Shown here piece after piece: positions 51,701-59,982 of a stretch of DNA of 64,000 nt (the stretch's first letter is position 1; every line of letters begins with the position of its first letter). A program made the position numbers and the translations under genes. The DNA lies in assembly GCA_016703425.1 (NCBI GenBank), contig JADJCA010000002.1:434001-498000 (forward strand). Direction: 5' to 3'. The notes under the pieces are model-generated. The model ran no database searches. It was not told the DNA's origin and saw nothing but the letters and a program-made list of their open reading frames with translations. The DNA comes from Myxococcales bacterium. GTDB lineage: Bacteria; Myxococcota_A; Polyangia; Polyangiales; Polyangiaceae.

Positions 51701-53262
51701 CAGAGGCCCGTGGGGAGGACGAGCAGCACAGCGTCGTCGTCACCGCTCACGGGGGCTCCGGCGACGCCCACCGACGCGAAGCGTTTGCCATCGGGTGCCA
51801 CGGCGGTGGCCCAGAAGAAGTCCGCCGTACCGCCGAGGTCATAGAGGCGGTACCCACCGGGGCCGAAGGTTGTGTCGGGGAGCCCCGCCGGCGTGAGCAT
51901 CGCGATCATGCCGTCGCTGTTGGCGGCCGTCGGGCGGCCCCCGCCAACGATCACGATTCGCCCGTCGGGAAGCACGGTGACGGCGCGCGCGTTGTCGGTC
52001 TCTCCCGCGACGTCGATGCGCGCGTGCCCCCCGTCGGCTCCGTAGGTCAGATCGCGACCACCATCGCCGAGGATGCGAAGCGAGACCCAATCCGTCGACT
52101 CCGAGGAGCCGTTGCGGCCGTACCCCGCGGTCACGAAATTGTTGCCCTGAGGCGCCGTACCGTAGACCTCCGTCACCGACTGCAACACCACCTCGTTGTA
52201 GATTCCGCCGACGCCGAAGGTGGTGTCGAGGACCCCCGCGGCCGTGAGCTTGAAGACGACGGGACTCACGATGCTGTTCGCGTCGCGCATGTAGCCGCTC
52301 ATCACCACGCTGCCGTCGCCGAGCACCGTCACCGAGCGCGGACTCGCGCTCAAGTTGCCGATGTCGAGCGTTGCCACGCCGTCACCGTCGAAGGTGTTGT
52401 CGCGAGCGCCGTTGGCTTCGAGGCGCACGACGGCGAAGTCCGTGTCGGCTCGCACGCCCCCATCGACGCTGGGTCCGGTGCCGCGAACCGCGCCGCTGAC
52501 GACGAGTTTGTCACCGGCGCCAAGGGCCAAGCCCCACTGGGTGTCGGCGAGGTAAGTCGACCCCGCCACTTCGCCGTCGGAGAGGTCCAAGATCACGACG
52601 CCCGTCGCCGCCGTCCCGAAGGTCGTGTCGGGCGTGCCGTTGGCGTTGAATCGCACGAGCGCGACGTCGCGATCGCGCGCGTCAGGGGCGGCGCCGTCGG
52701 CTTGCGGCGCCGTGTGTTCCACGGTGCCCGCCACGACGATCTTGCCGGTCGATTGCACGACGATGCCGCGCATGACCTCGCCGCCGCCGCCTGGCGCGAC
52801 GTTGAGCACGGCGTAGCCGGAGTTTCCGAAGGTCGTGTCGAGGACGCCGGCGCCCGAGAACTTGGCGACCACGGTGCGCAGATCGTCGGCCGCGTCGGTC
52901 CCCGACGACAGGACGCCCACCGCGAAGATGTTCCCTTGCGGATCGTAGGTCACGCCGAAGAAGCGGTCGTGGGCTGTCGCGGACACGGCGACGACGGTCG
53001 GCGCGATCGCAGCCGCGTCGCCAGACGCATCCGCCGTCGCGCCCGCGTCCGAGGCGTCAGAGGACGCGTCCGTTCCGACGGAGCCGCCGTCGGCGTTGGC
53101 GCCGGCGTCCTGTGTCGGTTGGGCGGTTGAGTCGCCGACCGACGCGTCCGCGATGGCCGCGTCGCCTCCCGGCGTGGTGGTGGCCTCCTCGCTTTCGCAG
53201 GCAAAAACGAGTGAAAGGGAGAGCGTGAGGGACGTCGCGACGCGAGGCAGGAACGAGCGCAT
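51700..53262 (-). CDS. Delta-60-repeat lipoprotein with Asp/Ala linker
   Basis: 520 residues from ATG 53262. Lipobox Cys22 (SLVFAC), then an Asp/Ala/Ser-rich linker (about 28-90). Six or seven delta-60 repeats follow (for example FGVTYDPQGNIFAVGVLSSG, VLDTTFGNSGYAVLNV, GTPDTTFGTAATGVVILDL, ARDNTFDGDGVATLD), the approximately 60-residue beta-propeller-like unit with a LDTTFGxxG signature, first described in Myxococcota. Such proteins lie outside the cell; the function is unknown. First gene of the operon, co-transcribed with imelysin. Confidence 0.8.
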   Translation of the reverse strand: MRSFLPRVATSLTLSLSLVFACESEEATTTPGGDAAIADASVGDSTAQPTQDAGANADGGSVGTDASSDASDAGATADASGDAAAIAPTVVAVSATAHDRFFGVTYDPQGNIFAVGVLSSGTDAADDLRTVVAKFSGAGVLDTTFGNSGYAVLNVAPGGGGEVMRGIVVQSTGKIVVAGTVEHTAPQADGAAPDARDRDVALVRFNANGTPDTTFGTAATGVVILDLSDGEVAGSTYLADTQWGLALGAGDKLVVSGAVRGTGPSVDGGVRADTDFAVVRLEANGARDNTFDGDGVATLDIGNLSASPRSVTVLGDGSVVMSGYMRDANSIVSPVVFKLTAAGVLDTTFGVGGIYNEVVLQSVTEVYGTAPQGNNFVTAGYGRNGSSESTDWVSLRILGDGGRDLTYGADGGHARIDVAGETDNARAVTVLPDGRIVIVGGGRPTAANSDGMIAMLTPAGLPDTTFGPGGYRLYDLGGTADFFWATAVAPDGKRFASVGVAGAPVSGDDDAVLLVLPTGL

Positions 53263-53269
53263 GCCGAAC

Positions 53270-53298
53270 TTGATAATGAAAGTGACTTTCAATTGCAA
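53270..53298 (-). promoter_or_regulatory. Promoter TTGCAA-17-TATCAA with an internal Fur-like box
   Basis: On the minus strand TTGCAA (53298-53293) and TATCAA (53275-53270) are 17 nt apart and 7 nt precede ATG 53262. The spacer holds the perfect 7-1-7 palindrome TGAAAGT-G-ACTTTCA (53277-53291). It agrees with the Fur pattern TGATAATnATTATCA at five of seven positions per arm. Repressor binding would block RNA polymerase, so the operon should be iron-repressed. Confidence 0.5.
53277..53291. promoter_or_regulatory. Fur-like operator TGAAAGT-G-ACTTTCA
   Basis: Perfect inverted repeat, arms 7 nt, centre G at 53284, between the -35 and -10 of the metal-uptake operon promoter. Assigned to Fur by pattern and by its target genes; another dimeric repressor remains possible. 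Confidence 0.5.
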
Positions 53299-53343
53299 GC
53301 CCTATCGTGGCGTCCTCGCGCGCCGCTTCAGGGCAGAGGCGCG

Positions 53344-54534
53344 TCAGAACTTCAGCGCGAGCGGCGCGGAGATGTGCGGCCCCGCGAGCACGTACGCCTG
53401 CCATGCTCCCGCGGGCTTTTCGGGCATGACGTCACGAACGTCGATGGAGAAGGTGGCGTCGACGAGGTCGCCGGGCCGCGGCGACGCTGCACCGGGCGAT
53501 GACCACGGGAGCTCGATCGGCACCGAGACGGGCCTCGAGTGGTTCTTCGCAAAGAGCAGAACCTTCGCCTTCAGGGTCCCGCGGCCCGGCCCAACCATGT
53601 AGGGAGCGAGCGCAACGCGGACGTCGCCGTGGAGGACCAATCGACGCGCCTGCTGCTCGCCGAGCGAAAGAGCAGCGCCCGGGCCGCGCAGCGAAGAGAC
53701 CCGACGTGCGCCGGTGAGGAGCGCATGGACGCGCTCGGCCGGCGGCGCGTCGCTGGAGCCCTTTTGCGTCGACGTCTCGACGACCACGTCGTTGGAGCGT
53801 TCATCGAACGAGAGGAGGCGAAGCACCCACCGACCGGACCGCTTCGGAATCGCCTGGCCGCGTCGGTAGTCGAGCCAGACGAGGCCCGCGCTCGCCCCTT
53901 CACCCGGCGGAGGAGGAACACTGCCCGGCGGACGCGGCGGCGGACGCGGCGCGGGAGCCGGCATCGGCTCGGACTCCACATCCCCCTCGCCGTGTTTCGA
54001 CGAATCCGGCTCAAGGGCTCGCGCCACGAAGACGTCGCCGCGTTCGAGATCGGTGGCCACGAGGGTCGCGTTGCGGATGAACGGCGCGTCTTCGCGCGGG
54101 ACGCCGGCGCGCACGACGAAGGCGTGGAGCGCGTCGGCGGCATCGAGGTCCACGCGCCGCGGGGCGGCGAGCATGAGCCCGCTAAAGTCGAGCTCCATGG
54201 CGGCGGCCGGCAGCGACTCGATGCGCGGATCTTCACGGCGGCGGGCGCCGAGGAAAGCTTCGTCGGGGATCGCGGCGACTCTTCGTGCAAACGGGTGGCT
54301 CATGTCGACTCGGACCTCTGGCGCGCTGCGCGGGGGAACGCTAAGGGGAGCGCTAGGGGAAAGAGGCCCAGCGCCCGCGTCGCTCGGAGACGCGGCGGAC
54401 GGCGTGAGGCTCTCATGTTGAGCAGGCCCCCGAGCGCAGCCCAGCGCGCCACCCAGAACGCAGACGGCCGTCGTCAGCACGGCAGACCAGGTGCTCTGCG
54501 CGAACGAGCTCGCGTGAACGCGTGAAGGGTTCAT
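53344..54534 (-). CDS. Lipoprotein of unknown function, Pro-rich linker
   Basis: 396 residues from ATG 54534, chosen because it gives a lipoprotein signal with Cys33 (GGALGC) and has TACCCT 8 nt upstream; a longer frame adds no signal. Linker (about 35-75), a first soluble part (about 80-190, beta-rich, RVDLDAADALHAFVVRAG), a Pro-rich strip (about 198-220, PAPAPRPPPRPPGSVPPPP) and a second beta-rich domain (to the end, with GRWVLRLLSFDERSN, ARRLVLHGDVRVALAPYM and TLKAKVLLFAKN). No family recognised. Same strand as the Fur-box operon, 81 nt before its start, but with its own promoter-like hexamer. Confidence 0.6.
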   Translation of the reverse strand: MNPSRVHASSFAQSTWSAVLTTAVCVLGGALGCARGPAQHESLTPSAASPSDAGAGPLSPSAPLSVPPRSAPEVRVDMSHPFARRVAAIPDEAFLGARRREDPRIESLPAAAMELDFSGLMLAAPRRVDLDAADALHAFVVRAGVPREDAPFIRNATLVATDLERGDVFVARALEPDSSKHGEGDVESEPMPAPAPRPPPRPPGSVPPPPGEGASAGLVWLDYRRGQAIPKRSGRWVLRLLSFDERSNDVVVETSTQKGSSDAPPAERVHALLTGARRVSSLRGPGAALSLGEQQARRLVLHGDVRVALAPYMVGPGRGTLKAKVLLFAKNHSRPVSVPIELPWSSPGAASPRPGDLVDATFSIDVRDVMPEKPAGAWQAYVLAGPHISAPLALKF

Positions 54535-54542
54535 CGGCGCGA

Positions 54543-54548
54543 AGGGTA
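54543..54548 (-). promoter_or_regulatory. -10-like TACCCT, leaderless-type spacing
   Basis: TACCCT lies 8 nt before ATG 54534 and supports that start over the longer frame. Confidence 0.35.
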
Positions 54549-54638
54549 TCAGGTCGCGTTCGAAGCGCGCGCCAGCGGCCGATCCAGGCGACGCGCTGCG
54601 ACGCCATCGCGTCACGACACCCGACGACGCGGAGGGCA

Positions 54639-54711
54639 GCGGTTCTGAAAACCGCCGTGGATGCAAGTCCACCGGGAGCTCGAGGCTCCGAGCTCTGGCT
54701 CGCGCAGCGAG
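54639..54711 (+). ncRNA. Candidate structured RNA: four to five consecutive hairpins
   Basis: Plus-strand stems: GCGGTT/AACCGC (54639-54655), GTGGA/TCCAC (54657-54672), GGAGC/GCTCC (54675-54689), then two mutually exclusive stems CGAGC/GCTCG (54689-54702) and CTCGC/GCGAG (54699-54711). Each stem is perfect, with loops of 3-6 nt, and they follow one another almost without gap. The set is about 120 nt before the ATG of the acidic protein gene, so it could be a leader element or a small RNA. No known riboswitch motif was matched. Confidence 0.3.
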
Positions 54712-54832
54712 ACAGCAAGCGTAGGAGGCGGGGAGCGAAGCGGACCGCACATCTCTCCTCCTCCGCCGATCTGTTGAAGGCGTCCGAGTTTTAAGGAAGG
54801 GCCGCGGATCACTCGGCGTATGCCGGAGGACG

Positions 54833-55273
54833 ATGAGCGACTACCAGAAGGTTACGGTCAAGGCGATCGACGCCGCGAGCAAGACGGTCACGATCGAAGT
54901 AGAAGAGAGTGGCGAGAGCCGCGCGCTCTCGAGTCTCTTCGACGAAGGTGCACGTCGTGGCATCGACGACGACAAAGAACGCGCTTCCCCGGGGGACTGG
55001 CGGAAGATCGCCGCGATGCTGCTTCTCGACGAGAAGGCGCGTGAAGGAGAGATCGAGGAGCCCGAAGACGGCCCCGATCCCGACGCCTTCGTCCAGAAGG
55101 TGGAGAAGATCGAGGCGACTCCCCTCGGGGAAGGGAGCTCGAACAACCCCATCTACCGTGCGACCCTCCGGGTGACGGTGAAGAAGGCGTCACTCGCAAA
55201 GAAGTTCAAGGTGGGAGAGTCGTTCGGCGCGGTCGCCGATCCTGGCGGCGACTTCGACGAGCTCTTCGCGTGA
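54833..55273 (+). CDS. Small acidic protein of unknown function
   Basis: 146 residues, Asp/Glu-rich, no signal peptide or membrane helix. A GGAGGACG ribosome-binding site precedes the ATG, which makes this start sure. It opens with a beta-hairpin-like SDYQKVTVKAIDAASKTVTIEVEE, has a helical middle (GDWRKIAAMLLLDEKAREGEIE) and closes with another beta stretch (IYRATLRVTVKKASLAKKF) and VADPGGDFDELFA. It lies downstream of the hairpin array. No family recognised. Confidence 0.6.
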   Translation: MSDYQKVTVKAIDAASKTVTIEVEESGESRALSSLFDEGARRGIDDDKERASPGDWRKIAAMLLLDEKAREGEIEEPEDGPDPDAFVQKVEKIEATPLGEGSSNNPIYRATLRVTVKKASLAKKFKVGESFGAVADPGGDFDELFA

Positions 55274-55475
55274 CCTCACGCACAGCTCGTTCGCGGCGCG
55301 CAAGGCTCTCGAGCGCGACTTGCGCCCCATCGACTCGCTCCCAGTTTTAGATCGCGTTTGCGCTTGCCGAGAAGCAGGCATCACCCTCGGCAACGATCCT
55401 TCCGTGACACGGCTCTGATCCGCGAAGCGCACGCAACCCGAGTCGAGCATCACGAGCCGCTCTTCTCGACGACCC

Positions 55476-56450
55476 CTACGGGTTGAACTCTTCCTTCGCG
55501 GGCTTCGGCGGCTCGGGCGTCTTCGGCGCTTCGGGCTTCACTTCCGGCTTGTCCGGCGGCTTGGGCGCCTCCGCAGGTTTGACGACCTCCGGTGGCTTCA
55601 CCTTCGCGGGTTCCGGCGGCTTCGTCGGCTCCGGCGGCTTGGGTTTCGCCTCGCCTCCCTTGCTCGAAGGCTCGGCGGGCTTCGCACCGGGCTTTCCTCC
55701 CTTGGGCGCCTTCGCCGACGGTCGTGCCGCCGCCTCCGCGAGGTCCGTTCCGACGGCGCGACGGAGATCCGCCACGAAGTCCTCCGCTTCCCGCGAGAGG
55801 AGACGCGCTGACTTGGCGATCTCGCCCAACGACTCGTACGACGCGGCGAGCTCCGCTTCGACCTCCTTTGAGAAGCGCGACCCGCGACGCGAGAGGTCTT
55901 CGCGCACCTGCGGCTTGAGGGCGCGCCCATCTTTCAAGAGCAGCTCTACGCGCGCGGGGACGTCGCGGAGCGCCTTGCCGCGGTCGAGCTCGGCACGCGC
56001 GCAGGTCTCGAGGGTGCCGAAGAGGTTGCGCGACGCTTCGTCGACCTTGGATGGATTCTGAGCGACGACGCGCGCCTGCCCGTCGGTGACATCCATGCGG
56101 ATGGTTCCGGCTTCCCGCGCCACGCCGAGCAGTCGCTCGTGCGTCGACTGGACCAAGGTCACGTCGGCGACGTCGGGGTCGAGCTTGAGCGTGTCGACGA
56201 GAGGCCTGCGCACCTCGGCTCGTTTTGCATCCCAGCCGCCGGCCGCTTGCTGCAGCGCATAGACCTCTTTGAAATACGGATCGTACTTCGCGTGCTCCGT
56301 CTCGAAGAGCTCGCCCGCGCGCACCTTCGACTCGGGCGGAATCAAGAAGGCGCAGCCGGCGTTGGCGCCGAGGCCAAGCAGGGCGGCGCCAACCAAGACG
56401 GCGGCACGCGCTCGTGTGAGCCAAGTTCGCGACGTCGTCATTGCGCCCAT
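55476..56450 (-). CDS. Lipoprotein with long Pro/Lys-rich C-terminal tail
   Basis: 324 residues from ATG 56450 (ATG 56441 possible). Lipobox Cys33 (GANAGC). Residues 35-225 are helical and charged (ELFETEHAKYDPYFKEVYALQQAAGGW, ESLGEIAKSARLLSREAEDFVADLRR), with coiled-coil character. The last about 95 residues are repeats of Pro-Lys-Pro-Glu-type text (EPTKPPEPAKVKPPEVVKPAEAPKPP), an extended polyelectrolyte resembling the Pro-Lys stalk of TonB or peptidoglycan-contacting lipoproteins. It starts 23 nt after the stop of the GYF_2/membrane gene, so is probably co-transcribed. Perhaps spans or contacts the cell wall; this is inferred from composition. Confidence 0.6.
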   Translation of the reverse strand: MGAMTTSRTWLTRARAAVLVGAALLGLGANAGCAFLIPPESKVRAGELFETEHAKYDPYFKEVYALQQAAGGWDAKRAEVRRPLVDTLKLDPDVADVTLVQSTHERLLGVAREAGTIRMDVTDGQARVVAQNPSKVDEASRNLFGTLETCARAELDRGKALRDVPARVELLLKDGRALKPQVREDLSRRGSRFSKEVEAELAASYESLGEIAKSARLLSREAEDFVADLRRAVGTDLAEAAARPSAKAPKGGKPGAKPAEPSSKGGEAKPKPPEPTKPPEPAKVKPPEVVKPAEAPKPPDKPEVKPEAPKTPEPPKPAKEEFNP

Positions 56451-56472
56451 CTTTGTGGCCCTCACGCTCGCG

Positions 56473-59223
56473 TCACTTCTCGCAGGTGAGCGCGATGGCG
56501 GCAAGCTCGAAGCCACGCGCACCGCTCGCCAAGAAGGCCGCCACGCCGCGCCCTTCGCCCGAGAACGCGACCTGCGCCTGACCGGCGTTCATGCCCGACG
56601 GCGAGATCGCGAAGGGTGCACCTTGTTGCCCATTTTCGTCGACGACAAGGCCTCGCACTTGGTGGCTCTGGCCTGCGCCTTCCGTCCAAACCACGAAGAA
56701 TCGGCCGCCGCCGAGGGAGGCTACGCTGGGAGCAATGAACGGCGCGCCAGGGCCACCTTGCGGAGCGAAGGCCTCGGGCGCGCCAAGGGCAGCGCTCGGC
56801 GCCGCGCGCCGCATGCGAATGCCCCACGATTGCTCGGGTGTCGCGCGATCGGCCCACATGAGGAGCAGCGCGCCGCCGCTCGTGGCGATGGCCGGCGACC
56901 CAACTTGCGGCCCGAGCCCGCGCGTCTCCTGAAGGCCACCGAGCGGCTTCATGCCATTGCCAATGAGGCCGTGAAAGATCATGCCCGACTTGCGAAAGGC
57001 CACGACGAAGCCCGCGCCGTCGGGGACCACGCGCACCGCGTCGAGCGTGTCGCCGTCGTAAGGCCACAACGACGTCGCCGCGCCGCCGGCTCGCGGCGCC
57101 CACGCGATCTGGCCGGCGCGTACGCCGATCTTGAAGGGATTCGCCGCCGCCACGGTGCGTGTTCCGGCGAGCGCGTCGCCGGCCCGATCGACATCGGCCG
57201 CGGCCGCGAGGCGCGTGCGATCCCAGATCGGTGTCACGCGTTTGATGTCGGTCCCGCGGGCCTTGGCGGTCGCGAGGACCGCGAGCGATTGCGCATCGAG
57301 CTCGAGGGCGACGCCTTCCTTGGGGCCCGTCGCGAAGCCGACGCCCACGCCGCGGCCAAGGGCGACGGCCTCAACCCCTGCGCCGACGATGGCTTTTGGC
57401 GAGAGCGTCTTGGCGGCGCCAACGCTGCGACAAGAGAGCGCCTGCGCCTCGGCGACCTTCGGCGGAGCATCAACCGCGGGCACGGGCGGCGCAGCGGTCG
57501 ACGCGCTCGGAACAGGTCCCGTCGCGACCGTCGTCGCGCTCGGTGCGCCCCTGACCTTCGCGCGCTTGTCGTCCTTGTCCGACGACACGAGGTTCACGCA
57601 GCCGCGGACGAGGAGCCCCAACACCAAGAAGCCCACGAGCGCGGCGAGACCTCCGGTCACGGGCAAGAAGAAGATGGGCTTGCCCTTCTGGATCGGCCGA
57701 AGCTGAGGGAAGCGCTCCAAGACCTTCACGAGCCAAGGCGGATGGGGCCGCGCGAAGGCGTCGTCGGGGTGGCTCGTGGCGCTCTCGCTTCGCGGCCGTG
57801 CCGCGATGTCGCCGCCGGCCTCCTGCACCTGACGGAGCAAGTCCGCCGGCGGCGGCCCCGGCGACGGAATGGGACTCATGCCGAAGAGCGCCGGATCCAT
57901 CTCCGGCTCCCGCGACGATTGCGGAGCCGACGCGGCGGCGCGTTTCGGTGCCGTCAGCGGCAAAGGCGGCGTCGACGAGACGCTCGGCACGCGGAGCGGC
58001 GTGCCGATGAGCGTGCCAGACGCCGGCCCCGACGTGGCGGTCGCCGCCGAAGGGAGCGGCGGCGGGCGAGAGCTGCCCGTGACGATGGCCTTGAGGCCTG
58101 GCGGCGGCGGCTTCGACGGGCGCGCCTTCGAGGACGGGGCCCGCGACGAGGGCGGAAGAACGCGCGGGTCGGTCTCGTCGGAGATGACCATCGAGTCGCT
58201 CAGATCTTCGGAGGACTCTTCCTTCTTGCGCGCCACGCCGCCGGCTATTTGCACAGTACCCGTATCGACGGGAGGCGGCCGCGTGACCGCGTTCTTCTCG
58301 ATGGGGCCGACGCCGGGAGCGACCAGCGGCGGCGCTGCCCCGGAGGCGCGCGGCGGGCGACTCGGCGCGCCCGGCGCGGAGCCGTCGAAGAGGAGCGTCG
58401 CGCGCGTAGGGTCGGTCTTCGTGCGATCGGCGGCCGTGGGCATCGGCGGCGTGTGCGCGATGTTGGTGGGGCCCGGCGCCTTCGGCTGCTCACCGATGCG
58501 CGGAACACCGAGCATCGTTGGCACCGTGAGGCCCTTGGCCGCGGCCGCGGAGACGGCCTGCGGCTTCGGCGGGGCCGACGCGCCGGCGGCGTCGCGTTGC
58601 GTATCGGGCGGCGTCGGGACGGGCGCCTTGGGGAGCTTCGGACTCGAAGGCACAGCGCGCTTCAAGGCCTCCGAGCCGGACATGCGTTGCGAGATCGGCC
58701 CGCGCGAGGCGCTCGGTGGGTGGCTCGCGCCCGAAGGCCTCGCGCCGATGGGAGGCAACGGCGGCGTGACGCCGGGACGCGGGGTCAGCGAGCGAGGCGT
58801 GGGCGAGCGCGGCGCCGTTGACGTGCCGCTCCCAGCGGCCGCCGGAGGACGCGCCGACGGTGGCGGACCGATGGGGCCTGGCGTCGCTACGCGCACCGGC
58901 GCGGGGACGTATTTGGGCGGGGGCGGCGGCTCGGTCCCCTTCCGAAGGGACGACGAAGCGGGCCCTTCAAACGCGCTCTGCGCGGCGACGACGAAGAGCG
59001 GCGGCGGCGGAATGTTGGGGACGATGCCGGAGGAGGCGGCGATGGCGCTCGTGGAGAGCTCGGGCACGTCGTGGGCGGGCTTCCAATCGATCCACCCGCT
59101 GCGCCACACCGGCGCGTTGGGGGCAATGATCCCGTTCGCGAGCGCTGCCAAGAGCTCGTCGCCTCGGATCGTGCGTTGCTGGCCCTGCGGGTCGGCCCAG
59201 CGCCATTCGGTGTCGCCGCTCAC
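56473..59223 (-). CDS. GYF_2-domain protein with membrane helix and large extracytoplasmic domain
   Basis: 916 residues from GTG 59223, chosen because TATGCT stands 8 nt upstream; TTG 59244 would add 7 residues. Residues 1-60 are a GYF_2 domain (TEWRWADPQGQQRTIRGDELLAALANGIIAPNAPVWRSGW). Residues 60-520 are low-complexity Pro/Ala/Ser/Arg-rich, cytoplasmic and probably disordered. A membrane helix (about 522-547, FFLPVTGGLAALVGFLVLGLL) precedes an extracytoplasmic part of about 370 residues with repeats (IAWAPRAGGAATSLWPYDGD, GFVVAFRKSGMIFHG, GGRFFVVWTEGAGQSHQVRGL, VAFSGEGRGVAAFLAS), like WD/Kelch propeller blades. Combines an intracellular adaptor domain with an outside sensor; the role is unknown. 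Confidence 0.7.
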   Translation of the reverse strand: MSGDTEWRWADPQGQQRTIRGDELLAALANGIIAPNAPVWRSGWIDWKPAHDVPELSTSAIAASSGIVPNIPPPPLFVVAAQSAFEGPASSSLRKGTEPPPPPKYVPAPVRVATPGPIGPPPSARPPAAAGSGTSTAPRSPTPRSLTPRPGVTPPLPPIGARPSGASHPPSASRGPISQRMSGSEALKRAVPSSPKLPKAPVPTPPDTQRDAAGASAPPKPQAVSAAAAKGLTVPTMLGVPRIGEQPKAPGPTNIAHTPPMPTAADRTKTDPTRATLLFDGSAPGAPSRPPRASGAAPPLVAPGVGPIEKNAVTRPPPVDTGTVQIAGGVARKKEESSEDLSDSMVISDETDPRVLPPSSRAPSSKARPSKPPPPGLKAIVTGSSRPPPLPSAATATSGPASGTLIGTPLRVPSVSSTPPLPLTAPKRAAASAPQSSREPEMDPALFGMSPIPSPGPPPADLLRQVQEAGGDIAARPRSESATSHPDDAFARPHPPWLVKVLERFPQLRPIQKGKPIFFLPVTGGLAALVGFLVLGLLVRGCVNLVSSDKDDKRAKVRGAPSATTVATGPVPSASTAAPPVPAVDAPPKVAEAQALSCRSVGAAKTLSPKAIVGAGVEAVALGRGVGVGFATGPKEGVALELDAQSLAVLATAKARGTDIKRVTPIWDRTRLAAAADVDRAGDALAGTRTVAAANPFKIGVRAGQIAWAPRAGGAATSLWPYDGDTLDAVRVVPDGAGFVVAFRKSGMIFHGLIGNGMKPLGGLQETRGLGPQVGSPAIATSGGALLLMWADRATPEQSWGIRMRRAAPSAALGAPEAFAPQGGPGAPFIAPSVASLGGGRFFVVWTEGAGQSHQVRGLVVDENGQQGAPFAISPSGMNAGQAQVAFSGEGRGVAAFLASGARGFELAAIALTCEK

Positions 59224-59231
59224 TCCGGCGG

Positions 59232-59237
59232 AGCATA
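59232..59237 (-). promoter_or_regulatory. -10-like TATGCT, leaderless-type spacing
   Basis: TATGCT lies 8 nt before GTG 59223 and decides for that start over TTG 59244. Confidence 0.35.
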
Positions 59238-59253
59238 TCAACAAATGGGAAAA

Positions 59254-59922
59254 CTAAGGCGTTTGCGCCACCGTCGCGAAACTGACTCGTGCGGCGCCCG
59301 CCTCCATGAGCGTCCGCCGCACCTCGTCGAGCGTGGTTCCCGTCGTCCGGACGTCGTCGACGAGCAAGATCGACGCGCCCGCGAGGGCTCGACGAGCGCG
59401 AGGTGAGCCGTTTGCGGTGAACACGCCGCGGAGGTTCTCGCGCCGCGCGGCGGCGTCGAGGGAGGCCTGCGTCTCCGTCGCCCGTCTCTTGGCGACCAGC
59501 CCCGGCGCGTAGCGCTTGCCAAGGCCCGCCGCCACGACCCGCGCCAGGAGCGCCGCCTGGTTGTAGCCGCGCGAGATGAGACGAGCCGGGTGCAGCGGCA
59601 CGGGGACGACGAGCTCCGCCGATGCCGCCACGCTCGCCGCGAGGCTCGTCGAACGGAGGCGCGCGAGGACGAGGTGCCCCAGCGGCCTCGCGAGATCCAC
59701 GCGGCCCCCGAACTTGAGCCGCTGAATGGCGAGGCTCAGCGGCCCGCCGTAGTAGCCAGCTGAAACGCCTGCGCCCATGCCCTCGTCGCCCGCGGGACAC
59801 GGCTCGACACCGCCAGCGCAGACCCCACAAAAGACCGCCTGACGCGCGAGCGGCGCGTCGCACGCGGCGCAGGCCGGCGGCGCGAGCACCGACAAGGCCC
59901 ACTCGATCGCGAGATGGAGCAT
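59254..59922 (-). CDS. comF: ComF-family phosphoribosyltransferase-like protein
   Basis: 222 residues from ATG 59922. An N-terminal zinc-ribbon-like pair of Cys couples (PPACAACDAPL, VFCGVCAGG) precedes a type I phosphoribosyltransferase fold: LKFGGRVDLARPLGHL, VVPVPLHPARLISRGYNQAALLA and the PRPP-binding loop ILLVDDVRTTGTT. Typical ComF length and order. ComF is needed for DNA uptake/processing in transformable bacteria and is linked to PriA function; here the priA gene lies about 0.7 kb upstream on the same strand, with a GNAT gene between them. ATG 59922 was chosen over a TTG 30 nt upstream. Confidence 0.85.
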   Translation of the reverse strand: MLHLAIEWALSVLAPPACAACDAPLARQAVFCGVCAGGVEPCPAGDEGMGAGVSAGYYGGPLSLAIQRLKFGGRVDLARPLGHLVLARLRSTSLAASVAASAELVVPVPLHPARLISRGYNQAALLARVVAAGLGKRYAPGLVAKRRATETQASLDAAARRENLRGVFTANGSPRARRALAGASILLVDDVRTTGTTLDEVRRTLMEAGAARVSFATVAQTP

Positions 59923-59982
59923 GGAGGTCTCATCGACCAACAGGCTCCGCAAGTTGCGTGGCGCGGAGCGGAATCGACCGCC

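Larger units (their letters stand above)
54535..54832. other. Divergent intergenic region (298 nt) with a structured core
   Basis: No gene. It contains the hairpin array described at 54639-54711. Downstream is an A/T-richer patch with GAGTTTTAAGGAAGGG (about 54785-54800) before the plus-strand gene. A tRNA was considered and not accepted. Confidence 0.4.

Noticed and set aside
54600..54730. tRNA-like segment (type II tRNA or tRNA-Sec)
   Set aside because: Plus-strand loop TCTGAAA has C at position 33 and there is no matching acceptor stem; the minus strand gives a UCA loop with U33 but no T arm. Kept only as a structured-RNA candidate.
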